A DNA stretch of 64,000 bases, taken from assembly GCF_018294505.1 (NCBI RefSeq), contig NC_057797.1:121773116-121837115 (forward strand), written 5' to 3'. The position numbers and the translations under genes were made by a program. Below, one piece after another: positions 10,527 through 23,887 of the stretch. This stretch comes from Triticum aestivum (taxonomy: Eukaryota; Streptophyta; Magnoliopsida; Poales; Poaceae). How positions within the stretch are numbered: the first letter of the stretch is position 1; every line of letters starts with the position of its first letter. The notes under the pieces were generated by a model that worked only from the letters and a program-made list of their open reading frames with translations, made no database searches and was not told where the DNA came from.

Positions 10527-13500
10527 GCGTTGGTATCAGAGCTTGACTGCCTGTAGGATTACCAAGCCAAACTGGTCGAAGTTGAGTCTAGAAATTCTTT
10601 AGTTATATAAGGGAATTGATTGTGGGATGGAACGTAAGGCTCTTTTACTCCTTATACCTCATGCCCTTCTGATCTGAGTCATCTTATCTTTCCTGCGGGG
10701 ATTAAGAACTAGGCTATCTCTTCCTTCTATTAGGATCACGTGTTACTAATCCGTAGACCTATAGAATTGTTGGACTTAAGCCTCGTTTCAGTCCCTATTA
10801 CTTCCGTATGTTAAATTGTTGATCTCGAAACCTTGATTTTGTGCTTCTGAGTGGTTATGCCACTGTTTTTGTGAATGTCTCAAATCTTTTCTGAGCATTT
10901 ACAGCCGTTATGCTGTCCGAGTCATCCCAGGTTTCTAAGTAGTCTGATGCAATTGCAAAACCTTTCTTCCTGTTTCAATGTTCCCATGGGCCAGATTAAC
11001 CACACTAATCAGTGAGTTGAGGTACTCCGTTACCTTGACATATATGTTGGAGATACTATTATGGCCCTAGGTGTTTAGGGAGTCACCTAGTAATCTAGCA
11101 ATGTTTTGTGATCCCCAGTGTGATGATTCTGGCTTTTATTCTCGAAAGCATCCCGTGATGCCACTTAGTAGTAGGTATTCTACTCCTTGGGTTTTGAACC
11201 CGAGATTCACCCTACTTACTTCATGTTGATAGGAATTGCTAGCTCCCTTAGGTTATTAGTAACCTTTGCGATAGTCCTTAAAGTCCGTGGTATCTTCTTC
11301 TTCCAAATACCATGAACTACTTATGGCAGAAGTTCCTCGTTGAACTGAAATATCACAACAGGATTATTCTTGATGAGTTCTCCGTTATATATTGTGACTC
11401 TGCCAGTTCTACTTTTCTGCATGGGTTATCCGGAAGAAACATGTGAAATTCGTTCGACATGCTAAACCATGCATCCACAACTCAGAAAATCATATGTTCC
11501 TTGAGTTGTCTCTCTTTAGTTGCATTCTGACCCTCGTCTATCAATTGATAGCCAAGAGTATGCGTGCGTTCGTTTATCGATGCCTATTACTCTTGTGGTC
11601 CGTCAAGCCATTCTATCGCAGAATGACTTGGAGAAACAAACTCCAGTATCTCATCCATATCTAGGATTGGGTCAAAGTAGTTGTATTCTGCAGATCAAAT
11701 TGCTACTCCAGCTTTTGTTCTGCTCTACCTTGGAGTATTACATATTTTATATCGAGATTGTTATAGGAATTGCACACCATCCTATGAACTCTTGGTACAG
11801 TGATACTTCTTGCCATCATTGTTCATTCCTCGGTTCCTGTGTTATTGTCACCGGAATGCCGACAAATGAATCATGGTGTGTGAAATCAATACTGCTAGCA
11901 ACTCTGTTGCTTGGTAGTTAAAGGATAATAATTTCATTCTTAGTATGTTGGTTTTCGAATCATCCTTCTAAGACTGATCGTGCTACCTAGTCCTTATTTC
12001 GATGCACCCTTCGATTGATGAGTTAGGGTCTTGGCAAGTCCTCACTCATTTGATCATATCGTCTTGCCCTCAAAAGCAAGATTGTTCTCGAGCTTAGTAA
12101 CACACCGGTGGTCCGTGACTTTCCAAATATCTTCTTGGAGGTGTTACCGGGTTGTCACCTGACCGCTATGTTGAGTTCGTGATCAAGTTGGTTTCTTGTG
12201 AACCACCTTCTCTCCAAGAATCGGTGTTAGATATCCCTGAGCTAGTTGGTTAAGCTAGACAACAACTTGGAGAGTTGGAAGATAAAAGCTTGCCTGACTT
12301 AGTTCGTTCCAAAAGGATATTCTTGTGTAGTGTGTGTTGAAGAAAGATGATATCTTCATCGATTGGTCCCTGTGATCAGTTGCTGGACCTATTGTCTTAT
12401 CAATCTTTTGATTTGAGTGTGGGCTATCGTCAAATCAAGTCAGAACCAACGATGTTCGTAATGTTGTCTTACTCGTGGTTGATCCCTCGAGCATACACCA
12501 TTACATCTTTGTTCTGACCAATGCTATCACCGTGTTCACTTAACTATGGAATTCCTTTTAAAAGGAAACCTAGATGAATTGTTGTTGAGTCCATTGACAG
12601 CATCCTTATCTCCTCCATGGTCTTGTTGGACAACAAGTTAGTTTTGGAAACTTTTGAAGCATTTTCTTCATGCTAGCTCATGAAGTATTTGTTTGATGAA
12701 AGGAGTGACTTCCTCGTATACACGTGCATTTGGTGAAAGTTGCCGCCGTGAATTTGAGGAAGTTAGTTTTGCTTCCTCTGGAATCATCCCAAGTCAGTCA
12801 TGCATATGTGCGAAGTATTCTATGGTTTGGAGACTTGCAACCTTCATTCCATATGTGTTCCGAGCACACCAAGCCACTGATTGATTTGTTCAAGGAGAAG
12901 AAGTTTCTTCTTAAGAGCATGCCTTATGCAAGGACTTCGATATCCTCGATGATGGTTCCCCTCCTGAACTCGGTAGTGTTTTATTATAAGACTACTTTGT
13001 GGTCATGCTTGTCTGGGACAACGTGTTCACATGTTGTAGCAGAACCAGCTCATGTTTTGGAGCTTGCTATCGTAATTCATTTCCCGAGAATCTCGCAACG
13101 TCATCTCGTCGATTGTGTTGCAAACTTCCGTTTTTCTTCCTAGACTCGATGAGTCTGGAATATCCTGACACCAACCAGATCTGAATCTCAGGCAGACATG
13201 ATGGTTGGAATATTTCCCAAGAATTATAATATTGGTCGCGCGATAACCGGTAAAGTGGATGTCGTGGCCAACACACCCAGTCGGAAGACCTGTTATTATA
13301 ATATCTTGATTGAGGAAGTTGGCCACCTCCCCATAGGTATTTCGTAGGATTACTCCCTAGTTGCCCCTATGGATTTCTGTGTTCCGAAGTCCGACCTTTT
13401 TACTTGATGTTCTAGATATCAAACCATATCTATGGGTGGGTTACACTAGCACATCAAGGAGAACATTAGAAGCGGAGTGCTAAATGTCTCTCGGTCGATC

Positions 13501-14469
13501 ATCCAGATTTTATTTGCTTGGCCTCGCTAAGGTGAAATCTGAGAAAGTGTTATCCTCCTTCGCATCTGCATCGTCCATTGCTATTCATCATGGTAGTATG
13601 TTGTGTTGTCAGCACCCTTGACGCGGTTGTTGATAAAACCTTGATGATTGTGGAAATGCTCAAGTTCTTGAGAGCACGCACAAGCGCTACGTCTTATCAT
13701 CGGCACTAGCTGGGATTGCCCCAGATTTCCTCGGTTATGCTATAACCACTCCAACAGTGAATTCACTCTCTATTGTTGGGTTCTTCCCCAGTTACCAGAA
13801 TCATTCCCAGCATTTGCATTTTGTTCCCAGCTTGCACCGCCAATGTGCCATTCTACCACGGGTCTCTTCCATCTCCGGTGATAAGCAAATTCATCCATTA
13901 CGTTGTCTTCAACAAGGTAATCCACATCATCCAAGTTTGAGTATGCCATTCTACCGACCCCCTCCAAACGATCACTCGAGAATTGTCTTAGGCTGGTTTA
14001 AAGAGTTTCAATGATCTCTGACTCAAAAGTAATTCTTTTTGCCACTTAAGGTAATACTCTACGATCACCTTCCTCCAGGATGTTTCGTCGTGGTATCATG
14101 GCAACTCAACTCTTCGCTACGTTGGCAATCGTTTACCACCTTCTTAAGCGTGGAATCGTTGTCTACCTAGTGAACCTTCGTCATCTGCTCCACTCCATTT
14201 CTTCAAATCTGTGCTTCGTCTCCCAGCTCAAGAGATGTTGCTATGTCTCATTCCGTGAGTTGTTCGATCTTCGAGAAGATCGACCCTTCTAGAGTCTCTT
14301 TCCCTCCAGGTCATGTTGGCAGGATTTCTCAGAGCAAGACGACAAAACAAAGATGGTGATCGAATCAACGTTTCTATGAAGTGCAACCTGGATCATGAAG
14401 ATCATACTAGTTTCCGCTTCCCCTTCATCCTACCCTACGCTTGAATCTCGAGACGAGATTCCTGTTTAG
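10527..14469 (+). pseudogene. Degenerate gag-pol region of element A
   Basis: No frame is open over any useful length, but Ty3/Gypsy reverse transcriptase can still be followed. Near 12415-12440 a stretch reads like the D-L-R-x-G-Y-H-Q-I block (here L-S-V-G-Y-R-Q-I-K). Near 12500-12535 comes an F-V-L-T-N-A block, and at 12578-12613 the active-site region reads I-V-V-E-S-I-D-S-I-L-I-S where active enzymes have F-I-D-D. The region is about 1-2 kb shorter than a typical Gypsy gag-pol. I could not recognise gag or integrase. Confidence 0.7.
10531..10542 (+). promoter_or_regulatory. Primer-binding site, initiator tRNA-Met type
   Basis: TGGTATCAGAGC lies four bases after the 5' LTR end at 10526. 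This is the usual minus-strand primer site of plant Gypsy and Copia elements, complementary to the 3' end of initiator tRNA-Met. It fixes the orientation of element A as plus. Confidence 0.85.
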
Positions 14470-14480
14470 TGGGGGTGAGT
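14470..14480 (+). promoter_or_regulatory. Polypurine tract of element A
   Basis: TGGGGGTGAGT abuts the 3' LTR start at 14481. A purine-rich stretch here is the plus-strand primer of LTR retrotransposons. The intact tract and primer site fit recent mobilisation despite dead coding sequence. Confidence 0.7.
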
Positions 14481-17400
14481 TGTCACAGCCCCAGTTCAGC
14501 CCTTGCTTGACTTTGCTTGTTCATCATGCCATCATGTTTAAATTCCAAAGAAATTTGAAATGGGGATTGCCTAAACCCTAGTACCAAATGGAAATCAAAT
14601 AGGTTCAACCCAAAAATATTTTCAGTGATCCAAATGGCTTCCAAAAATGTTCATCATTTCTGGAAAATGCTTGAAACCATAACCAGAGGGTTGCACATTT
14701 TTTCCATGACATATTTGGTCACTGAATAAAATCATATGTACCTTGCTTTTGGGCATTTAAATGCTAGTAAATATCTTAAATGCCCAAATAATTCTAAAAA
14801 TAAGTGTGGGCTGTTGGAAATAATCTAAACAGAGCCCCTGATTATTTTCTGGATTTTTAGAGATGCCTAAGTATTTTTAATAAAGCCTCACAGTTACAGA
14901 AAAATAGAAAACAGTAATTAAAATAAAAGACACAGAGAGAGAAGGGAATCACCTGGGCCACTTACCTGGCGGCCCATCTGCACTGGCCCAGCTGACTGGC
15001 GCTGCCAGTCGTCGTCTCCACCGCGCCAGAGGGCGCCGAGCGTGTGCTCGCCGTGTGCACACACGCGCCCGTGCCACCTCCTGCCTGCTAGCTTGCGTGG
15101 CGCCGCGGACAGACCCGCGAGAGCCGTCTGGATCGCTCCGACGCCCCGCCACTCTCTCCCCCGTCCTCACCCTCTCCCCTGGATCTCTCTCTCTCGCGCC
15201 CGACAGCTGCCGTCGCCGCCGCTCGCCACCACCGCGGCCACAGGGCCTCCCTCGCCCCCCCAACTAGCCCACCAGCTCCGCCACTCCATCCTCACCCTCC
15301 CCGCCATCTCACGCGACCGGAGAAGCCCCGAGGCGCCGCCCCGCCGTTCTTCCCCTCTTCGGACCCGCCGGTCGCCGTCGACGAATTCGTCGGCTCCGGG
15401 CCGTCCCCGACCTCGCCGAGCATCCCATCGCCATCGCTGTGAGCCTCCGCTGCCTCTCCTGTGCTCGCCCCCTCCGTTCTCGCCCCCTAGCCCCATCTCC
15501 CACCGAGCCCGAGAGCTCGTCGCCGCCGGCCACGAGGTCGCCGCGGCTAGAGGCCCCGCACGTCGCGTCTGAGCACGCTGTCGTCCTCGTCGCGTTCCCG
15601 GGAACCCAGAGCACCTACCCACTCCTCCTCCCGTGCCCCAAAACGCCGTGTCCGAGCGTGCCCGAGCTCCGGCCGCCGCATAGCTCGCCGCCGGCGTCGA
15701 TTCCGACCGCCCCGAGCTCAAGTCCCTCCACCAAGAGCCTCAGCCCATTCCCAGCTCCCCGTAGGTACCCTCCCCGACCCTTTTGGTGGCCGGAACAGCG
15801 AATTGCACTTGCGCCGCCGCGTCGGGCTCGCCGGCGGCTAAACGCCGGCGCCCGCTGACCCGCTGACCGGCGTGGGTTGACCCACTGCCCGGTTTGACCT
15901 TCCCCTCTCCCCACTGACCTGCGGGCCCCGCCCGGCTAATTAGGCTAGGATTAGTATTAACTGAATATTAGTTAGTTTAATAGACACTGACAGCAGGGCC
16001 CCACCTGTCATTGACACTAAACAGCTCTGGGTCACTGACCAGTGGACCCCACTGGTCAGGTTTGACCTGGACCAGCCCGTTGACCTGCTGACGTCATCAT
16101 GACGTCAGGCTGATGCAGTAATTGTTTTCTGGAGTTTTAAATAAATCAGAAATGATTTATTAAATTTCAGAAAATAGCTAAAACTTCAATAAATCATAGA
16201 AAATTAACCGTAACTCCAAATGAAATAAATTATATATGAAAAATTATCAGAAAAATTCAAGGAATCCATCTGTACCATTTTCATGCATGTTAGAACAACT
16301 TATCACTACTGTTTAGGACAAATGAAGTGAATGGCATTTGAATAATCACATATGGAGTTTGAATTTGAATCTTGTATTCAAACCAACTTCATTTAATCTG
16401 TTGCTAGTTGCATTAGCCCAAAACACATTCATTTTGCCATGTCATGATCATGCATCATATTGTGCATTGCATTGATTGTGTTCTTTTCTGTGTTGCCGGT
16501 ATTTGTCCCCTCTCGATAGACGTGATACCGATGACGTGATCGTTGACACTGATGAAGACTCAATGTTATCTTCAGAAGTGCCAGGCAAGCAAAACCCCCT
16601 TGTTCATTCCGATACAATCCTACTCTCTCGCTCCTGCTCTCTTTTACTGCATTAGGACAACACCGATTCATCTGTTACTTGCTGCGGTAGCTGAACCCCT
16701 TTATCCTCTGCATGACCTGTCATTCCACAGTAAATAGATGAAACCCACTAGCATGAGTAGGAGTTGTTTGAGCCCTGATGTGCCTACTCATTCATGTTTG
16801 TTTGTCATGCCTGCTATTGCTTAGAGTTGAGTCAGGTCTGATTCATCGGGGATGAATCAGAGGCGTGTGAACCTGTCCTACTGTGTGTGAGCTAAGTGTG
16901 TGAACACGATTTGGTAAAGGTAGCGGTGAGAGGCCATGTAGGAGTACATGGTGGGTTGTCTCATTGCAGCCGTCCTCAGGAACTGAGTTCTGTGTTTGTG
17001 ATCCATGATTCAGCTACTACCACGCATTGGGCCCGAAACCAATGGACCCTCTCGGCTTCTTGATCACCCTCGTCCTCTGTCCAGGAGTTGCAAGTAGTTT
17101 CTGGTGTTTGTAGTATGCTGGAGGCCGTGGGCAGCGCTGACCGTAGGGGTGGGCTGTGATGCGGTAGGCACGTGGCACGGTGTACCGGGCGCTCGTTTGG
17201 TGTCTCGGGAACCCTGTTCACATCGTTTGGGGCTGTGAGCGAAACTCCGGCCGGATCTCCTCATGGATGGAACCCGAATAGGCGATAAACCTGGACTAGA
17301 GACTTAGGTGTTTAGGTAGGCCGTGGCCGACACCCACGTTGGGCTTCCGCTTGAAGGTTGCCGAGTACATGTCGTGTAAACGGCGGTAAGTGGTGAGAGC

Positions 17401-18642
17401 GTGTGTGAAGAAGTACACCCCTGCAGGGTTAATATGATCTATTCGAATAGCCGTGTCCGCGGTAAAGGACTTCTGGGTTGCTTATATCAGTTCATAGACA
17501 AGTGAAAGTGGATACCCTAAAATACGCAAGATAAGCGTGAGTGCTATGGATGGCGTTCTCGTAGGGAGACGGGAGCGGATCCATAGTGGTGTATTGATAT
17601 GGTGAATATGTGGACTCGTGTGCGCCACCTCAAAAGAGTTACCTGCAGTCGTAGTTCAGGATAGCCACCGAGTCAAAGCTGGCTTGCTGCAGTCAAACTC
17701 CACCATCCCCTTTGTTGATAATGATGCATGTGTAGATAGGTCTGATGTAAGTCTTGCTGGGTACATTTGTACTCACGTTTGCCTATTTTATGTTTTGCAG
17801 AGAGACTTCAGTCTCACTAGTATTTCCGCGTGGTCTTCGACGTTTAGCTTGTTACCTCAGCTACGATCTTGTGCCTCGGCAGGATTTGGTAGATAGTCAG
17901 GCTTCTCAGCCTTTTCATTTATAGATGTCTGTACTCAGACATGATAGCTTCCGCTTGTGCTTTGACTTGTATGCTCTGAGTGTTGGGTCATGAGACCCAT
18001 GTTTGTAATATCTCGCTCCTCGGAGCCTATTGAATAAACTACTTGAGTCATAGAGTCATTTTGTGATGCCATGTTGTATTGCACATATCGAGCATATTGT
18101 GTGTATGTTATTGAAATGCTTGGTATGTGTGGGATCTGACCATCTAGTTGTTTATCTTTAGTAGCCTCTCTTACCGGGAAATGTCTCCTAGTGTTTCCAC
18201 TGAGCCATGGTAGCTTGCTACTGCTCCGGAACACTTAGGCTGGCCGGCATGTGTCCTTCTTCGTTCCTGTGTCTGTCCCTTCGGGGAAATGTCACGCTTT
18301 GAGTACCGGAGTCCTGTTAGCCCGCTACAGCCCGGTTTACCGGAGTCCTGCTAGCCCAGTGCTACAGCCCGGACCCACTTGCTGATGACCGACACGTTCG
18401 AAGCTGGGTCATGGATGCCTGTCCCTGTAAGTCTGTGCCACTTTGGGTTTACGACTAGTCATGTCAGCCCGGGCTCTTTATCATATGGATGCTAGCGACA
18501 CTGTCATATACGTGTGCCAAAAGGCGCAAACGGTCCCGGGTAAAGGTAAGGCGACACCCGTGGGAATACCGTGCGTGAGGCCGCAAAGTGATATGAAGTG
18601 TTACATGCTAGATCTATGTGGCATCGAGTCGGGGTCCTGACA
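14481..18642 (+). repeat. 3' LTR of element A (4162 bp)
   Basis: The LTR runs from TGTCACAGCCCC to GGGGTCCTGACA and is complete. Its first 586 bases are matched by 1589-2174 and its last ~410 by 10117-10526. It is GC-rich between ~15000 and 15900 and otherwise non-coding; short open frames there show no domain. It is followed by the TTCTC duplication. Confidence 0.85.
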
Positions 18643-18647
18643 TTCTC
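18643..18647. repeat. Right target-site duplication of element A (TTCTC)
   Basis: It matches 1584-1588 and closes the insertion of element A within element C. Confidence 0.88.
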
Positions 18648-19067
18648 TCAGAGATTTGTGGTTCTAGTTCAAGGCCATCCTCTCATAATTGTTTTGATCG
18701 CGAAAATTCTTTTCACCCATCCAGAGCAATTCAGGAGTCTTTTCAGTTTGTTATCCGGAGGCCATTAATTCAGGATTATTCATTCCAGCTTTCAGCTCTC
18801 GTTCGCCAAATCTTACCGGTGCATCATTCAAATATCCTCTAATCAACTCGTGATTTTTTTCGTTCACTTGCATCTAAATTCTCTCAAGTTTCTTCATTCA
18901 TCTCCGTTGTATCCTTTTCTCAAAAATGGCTTAACCTTTGCAAGGTTCTTTGGTTTCACTTGTTTGTCAAAGGAGCAACTTAGTTTTACCTCTTCTCTTT
19001 CTCTTCCGTTTTCCCTTCGGTGCCATTCAAGATCTCGGGACGAGATCCTCTCGTAGTGGTGGAGTGT
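18648..19067 (+). mobile_element. 3' end of the internal region of Gypsy element C
   Basis: This is the continuation of 1-1583 after the element A insertion. It ends with 'cgagatcctctcgtagtggt' followed by GGAGTGT, giving a purine-rich tract directly before the LTR terminus at 19068. No coding domain was recognised in its 420 bases. Confidence 0.65.
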
Positions 19068-19555
19068 TGTAGCGCCCCGAGACCGATGTGCTAGGTGTCC
19101 TCCAGTTATTCGCCATGTTGCCTTATCATTGCTTGCGTGTCATGCATTCCATATCATGTCATCATGTGCATTTCATTTGCATACATGTTCGTCTCATGCA
19201 TTCGAGCATTTTCCCCGTTGTCTGTTTTCCAATCCGGCGCTCCTATGTCACCCGGTGTCCCTTTCTACCTCTTTTCGTGTGCGGGTGTTAAATGTTCTTG
19301 GATTGGACCGAGACTTGTCATGCGGCCTTGGTTTACTACCGGTAGACCGCCTGTCAAATTTCGTGCCATTTGGACTTCGTTTGATACTCCAATGGTTAAC
19401 CGAGGGACCGTTAAGGCCTCGTGTGTGTTGCAGCCCAACACCCTTCCAATATGGCCCAAAAACCCACCTAAACCCCTTCTATCATCTCGGTCGTTCGATA
19501 ACGATCGCGTGGCCGAAAACCGCACCTCATTTGGAGCTTACTAGCTCCCTCTACC

Positions 19556-19563
19556 TATAAATA
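19556..19563 (+). promoter_or_regulatory. TATA box in LTR of element C
   Basis: TATAAATA lies about 490 bases into the LTR and supports plus-strand transcription of element C. Confidence 0.6.
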
Positions 19564-19891
19564 TGTGCTCCCCTCCCGAAATTCACGGATGAACCCTAGA
19601 TCCGCTCCTCTCCGCGCCGCCGGACAAATCACTCACCGACGGACATGTCCGCCCTCCACCTCACTCCGGCCAGTGGCGTCACGCCACGTCACCCCACCGC
19701 CGCCGCCAGCCTATCTCGAGCCGCCACCTCACCTCCCCTGCGCCCACTTCGCCGCCATCCTCCCGGAGCCCAGATCCGGCCTGCCCCGGGGCCGAACCGG
19801 GCCGCACCGAGCTCTCTCTCCGCCGGCGCTCGCCCCGGCTGCCCAAAGCCGCGCCGCCGCCACGAACTCCGCCGGCGCCCCGAGCCGCCCG

Positions 19892-20290
19892 NNNNNNNNN
19901 NNNNNNNNNNNNNNNNNNNNNNNNNNNNNNNNNNNNNNNNNNNNNNNNNNNNNNNNNNNNNNNNNNNNNNNNNNNNNNNNNNNNNNNNNNNNNNNNNNNN
20001 NNNNNNNNNNNNNNNNNNNNNNNNNNNNNNNNNNNNNNNNNNNNNNNNNNNNNNNNNNNNNNNNNNNNNNNNNNNNNNNNNNNNNNNNNNNNNNNNNNNN
20101 NNNNNNNNNNNNNNNNNNNNNNNNNNNNNNNNNNNNNNNNNNNNNNNNNNNNNNNNNNNNNNNNNNNNNNNNNNNNNNNNNNNNNNNNNNNNNNNNNNNN
20201 NNNNNNNNNNNNNNNNNNNNNNNNNNNNNNNNNNNNNNNNNNNNNNNNNNNNNNNNNNNNNNNNNNNNNNNNNNNNNNNNNNNNNNNNNN
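19892..20290. other. Assembly gap of 399 N within the LTR of element C
   Basis: The gap lies in the most GC-rich part of the LTR, flanked on both sides by Pro/Arg-type codon-rich sequence. It is probably an assembly drop-out rather than a breakpoint. Confidence 0.95.
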
Positions 20291-23200
20291 CGCCGCCGAA
20301 GCCCGGCGCGCCTCCAGCCGTGTCCCCGCCGCCTGTGCCACCCGATGCCGCCATGCCTTCGCCGCGCCGCCTCCCGCGCCATGGCCGCCGCACCGCGCCG
20401 CCTTCCTCCAGTAGCTCCTGCGCCGCCTCGCCATTCGTGTCCTCCGGACCTCACCGGAGTTCGGACCTCGCCGGGATCCTCCGCCGCACCGCCGGATCAA
20501 GCTCCTCTGGCCACCAGCAGCTCCCTCCTCCGGCCTCCTTCTCCGTCTCCGGCGCAACTCCGGCCAACTCCGGCGAGATTTCGTCGGGATGGACGAGATC
20601 CACCCATCCCTCCAACCAAACGGTCGGATCCGTCCCGCACCGCGCCGTCCCGCTCCGCTCGATCCCGCGTTGACTTTTCACGGAGGTAAATTTTCACTAA
20701 GTCCCCGAAGTTTCCAGATTCATGTGCCCTTGTTCATCATGCCATAATTCTGCATCTGTTGCTCTGATTCGTGCATGTAGCATATCAAAATGTTCGTCTC
20801 GACGAGTACATCATTTCATCTCATTGCATCATTTTCATTTGAGCTCATCTTGATGCCCGAAATGCTGTTGGAAGAGGGCTATGTGATGATTATGTTAGAT
20901 CTGTTTCAGCAAATGCACTTTTGTCATTTTTGCCATGATTAATGTGTGCATGCTATGATCCTGAGCTCTACATGTGTTTTGTAGAATGCCATGCCATCTT
21001 TACAGGGGTGTATGCCATGTATTTTTGTGATCTTTGTGGTGACTAGCACAAGCATGCAAAGTAGCGTAATCGTTGATGCTGATTTCAGGGACTTAGAATT
21101 TCACCAAGTCCTTGTCCTGATTTTGTTGTTATGACATATGTTCATGTTGTTTCCTAGTGATCCGTGCCTCTTTTGAGGATGATCAATAAGGATGTTTTGT
21201 TAATATTGTGGTGCTTTATCCATCTATGTCTTTGTTTGCAATTATGGAGCACCCTAGCTTGAGTCAATCGAGCTCTACTTTTGCTATAAAATGTTCCTGG
21301 CAGATTGTTAACATGTTTAGCAATTTTGCCAAGCTTGTTGTTGTTGATCCGTGCATGCTATATTGTTGTTCTTGCCATGTCTAGATCCTATGCCATGTCT
21401 TCTTGATGGGTTTATGCTTAGTTTGTCATGCAGTGCCTCGTAGTGAGTGCATCGAGCTCGTAAACATGCCTACTTGTTAATCTGTTTTGCATGCTCCAGT
21501 TTTTCACTAAGTCTGAATCTGTTTATGTTTTTGCTATGTTCACATGCTTGCTATTGTATTTTCTGATCCATTTTGGATCAAGGTCACTAAGGGACTTTTG
21601 TTATATGCTTAGAGTAGCTTCATGCCATGCCTTGCTTTTCCATGATATGTTCCTGTAGCATGTAGTTATCATGCTCTAAAGATTGCTTCCTGGTGATAAA
21701 TTCCTGACATGTTAATTTCACTAAGTCTGTAACATGTTATCTTTTGCACTTTTGCCATGCTTGTTTGAACCTGCTATTGAGTGAATTAGCCGTAGCTCAG
21801 TGTTCATCTTTTGTCAAGCTTCATGTGTGGATACCTGCCATGTATTTTTTTGCCATGTTTGAGTGATGTAGCATATTTATCTTGATGCATCTAGATGGCT
21901 ACTTGATGATTATCGCAGACCGGTGCCATATTTGTTTTGCTTGTCATTTCCAAACCGTGCATCCGATTCCGGTGATCTTTATATCGATTTCAACCGAAAT
22001 CACCTCACCTTTCCAGTGGCACTCTTGGATTTCCAAGTTGAGGTCGGGTTCAATCATTCCTTTGCAAATCTTGCATATGCATCACATATTCGCATCCCGC
22101 ATATCATACCATGTTTGCATCATGTTGTTTGAGCATTGCACGTGGTTGATTATGCTCCTTTTGCTTGTTGTCCTTGTTTGGGTAGAGCCGGGAGATGAGT
22201 TCGTGAACGAGGAGCCCGTTGAGTTTGCTTACGAGGATCAAGTCAACTCTGAGAATTTTGCGGGCAAGATGACCATACCCTCGAAATCACTTCTATCTTT
22301 GCTTGCTAGTTGCTCGCTCTTTTGCTATGCCTATACTGCGATACCTACCACTTGCTTATCATGCCTCCCATTTTGTTAAACCAAGCCTCTAACCCACCTT
22401 GTCCTAGCAAACCGTTGTTTGGCTATGTTACCACTTTGCTCAGCCTCTCTTATAGCGTTGCTAGTTGCAGGTGAAGATTGGAGTTGTTCCTTGTTGGAAC
22501 ATGGATATTTTGTTGGGATATCACAATATCTCTTATTTAATTAATGTATCTATATAGTTGGTAAAGGGTGGAAGGCTCGGCCTTATGCCTGGTGTTTTGT
22601 TCCACTCTTGCCGCCCTAGTTTCCGTCATATCGGTGTTATGTTCCCGGATTTTGCATTCCTTACACGGTTGGGTCATAAAGGGAACCCCTTGACAGTTCG
22701 CCTTGAATAAAACTCTTCCAGCAATGCCCAACATTGGTTTTACCATTCGCCACCTAGCCTTTTCTTTCCCTTGGGTTCTGCAGACTCAAGGGTCATCTTT
22801 ATTTAAACCCCGGGACCAGTGCTCCTCTGAGTGTTGGTCCACCTCGTCAGCCGCCGGTGGCCACCGGGGGAAACTCTGGGCTGGCCTACCGGAAGTCTGG
22901 ACAATCTGAGTGTGCCCTGAGAACGAGATATGTGCAGCTCCTATCGGGATTTGTCGGCACATTTGGGCGGTGTTGCTGGACTTGTTTTACCATTGTCGAT
23001 GATGTCTTGTAACCGAGATGCCGAGTCTGATCGGATTGTCTTGGGAGAAGGAATATCCTTCGTTGACTGTGAGAGCTTGTGATGGGCTAAGTTGGGACAC
23101 CCCTACAGGGATTTGAACTTTCGAGAGTCGTGCCCGCGGTTATGGGCAGATGGGAATTTGTTAATGTCCGGTTGTAGAAAACCTAAAGTTGATATTAATT

Positions 23201-23887
23201 AAAATACATCAACCGCGTGTGTAGCCGTGATGGTCTCTTCTCGGCGGAGTCCGGGAAGTGAACACGGTGTTGGAGTTATGCTTGACGTAGGTTGTTCTAG
23301 GATCACTTCTTGATCATAGTTCATCGACCGTGCTTTTTGCCTTCTCTTCTCGCTCTCATTTGCGTATGTTAGCCACCATATATGCTAGTCGCTTGCTGCA
23401 GCTCCACTTCATACCTATTATCCTTCCTATAAGCTTAAATAGTCTTGATCGCGAGGGTGTGAGATTGCTGAGTCCCCGTGACTCACAGATAATTCCAAAA
23501 CCAGTTTGCAGGTGCCGATGATAACGTACAGGTGACGCAACCAAGCTCAAGGAGGAGCTCGATGAAGATCTTGTCCTTTTGTGTTGTTTCGTCCTAGTTG
23601 ATTAGTAGTGGAGCCCAGTTAAGGTCGATCGGGGATCTGTGTAGCATTTGGGGTAGTCTTCTTTTATTTTGGTTCCGTAGTCGGACCTTGATTGTATCTG
23701 GATGATGTAATGCTTTATTCATGTATGGTGTGAAGTGGCGATTGTAAGTCAACTATGTATCTCTTTCCCTTATGTATTACATGGGTTGTGTGAATATTAC
23801 CTCACTTGCGATATTGCTTTCAATGCGGTTATGCCTCTAAGTCGTGCTTCGACACGTGGGAGATATAGCCGCATCGAGGGCGTTACA

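Larger units (their letters stand above)
1589..18642 (+). mobile_element. Element A: young non-autonomous Gypsy-type LTR retrotransposon, with nested insertions
   Basis: Seen: termini TGTCA and TGACA, a TTCTC duplication on both sides, a primer-binding site matching initiator tRNA-Met after the 5' LTR (10531), a purine-rich tract before the 3' LTR (14470), a 4162-bp 3' LTR and a ~3.95-kb internal region. The first 586 bp of the 5' LTR (1589-2174) align with 14481-15066 without a gap, and I see no mismatch, so the insertion looks recent. The internal region has no long open frame, so transposition proteins must have come from another element. The 5' LTR is split by a Copia insertion and partly replaced by a divergent LTR. 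The TE family is not named here; very long LTRs are typical of several Triticeae Gypsy families. Confidence 0.82.
19068..23887 (+). repeat. 3' LTR of Gypsy element C (about 4.8 kb including a gap)
   Basis: It starts TGTAGCGCCCCGAGACCG and ends GGGCGTTACA, giving TGTA...TACA ends. It carries a TATA box at 19556 and a GC-rich stretch (19570-20680) interrupted by 399 N. The start is a sequence I recognise as very common in wheat-tribe genomes. Large frames across the gap are artefacts of N and GC-rich sequence, not genes. The partner target-site duplication is outside the window; the bases after the LTR are CCTTC. Confidence 0.8.

Noticed and set aside
14949..15914. Arg/Pro-rich frames of up to 184 codons
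   Set aside because: GC-rich LTR sequence of element A; composition keeps frames open.
19565..20697. Long plus- and minus-strand frames of 230-374 codons across 19565-20697
   Set aside because: They span 399 N and GC-rich LTR sequence; several frames on both strands are open together and none shows a domain.
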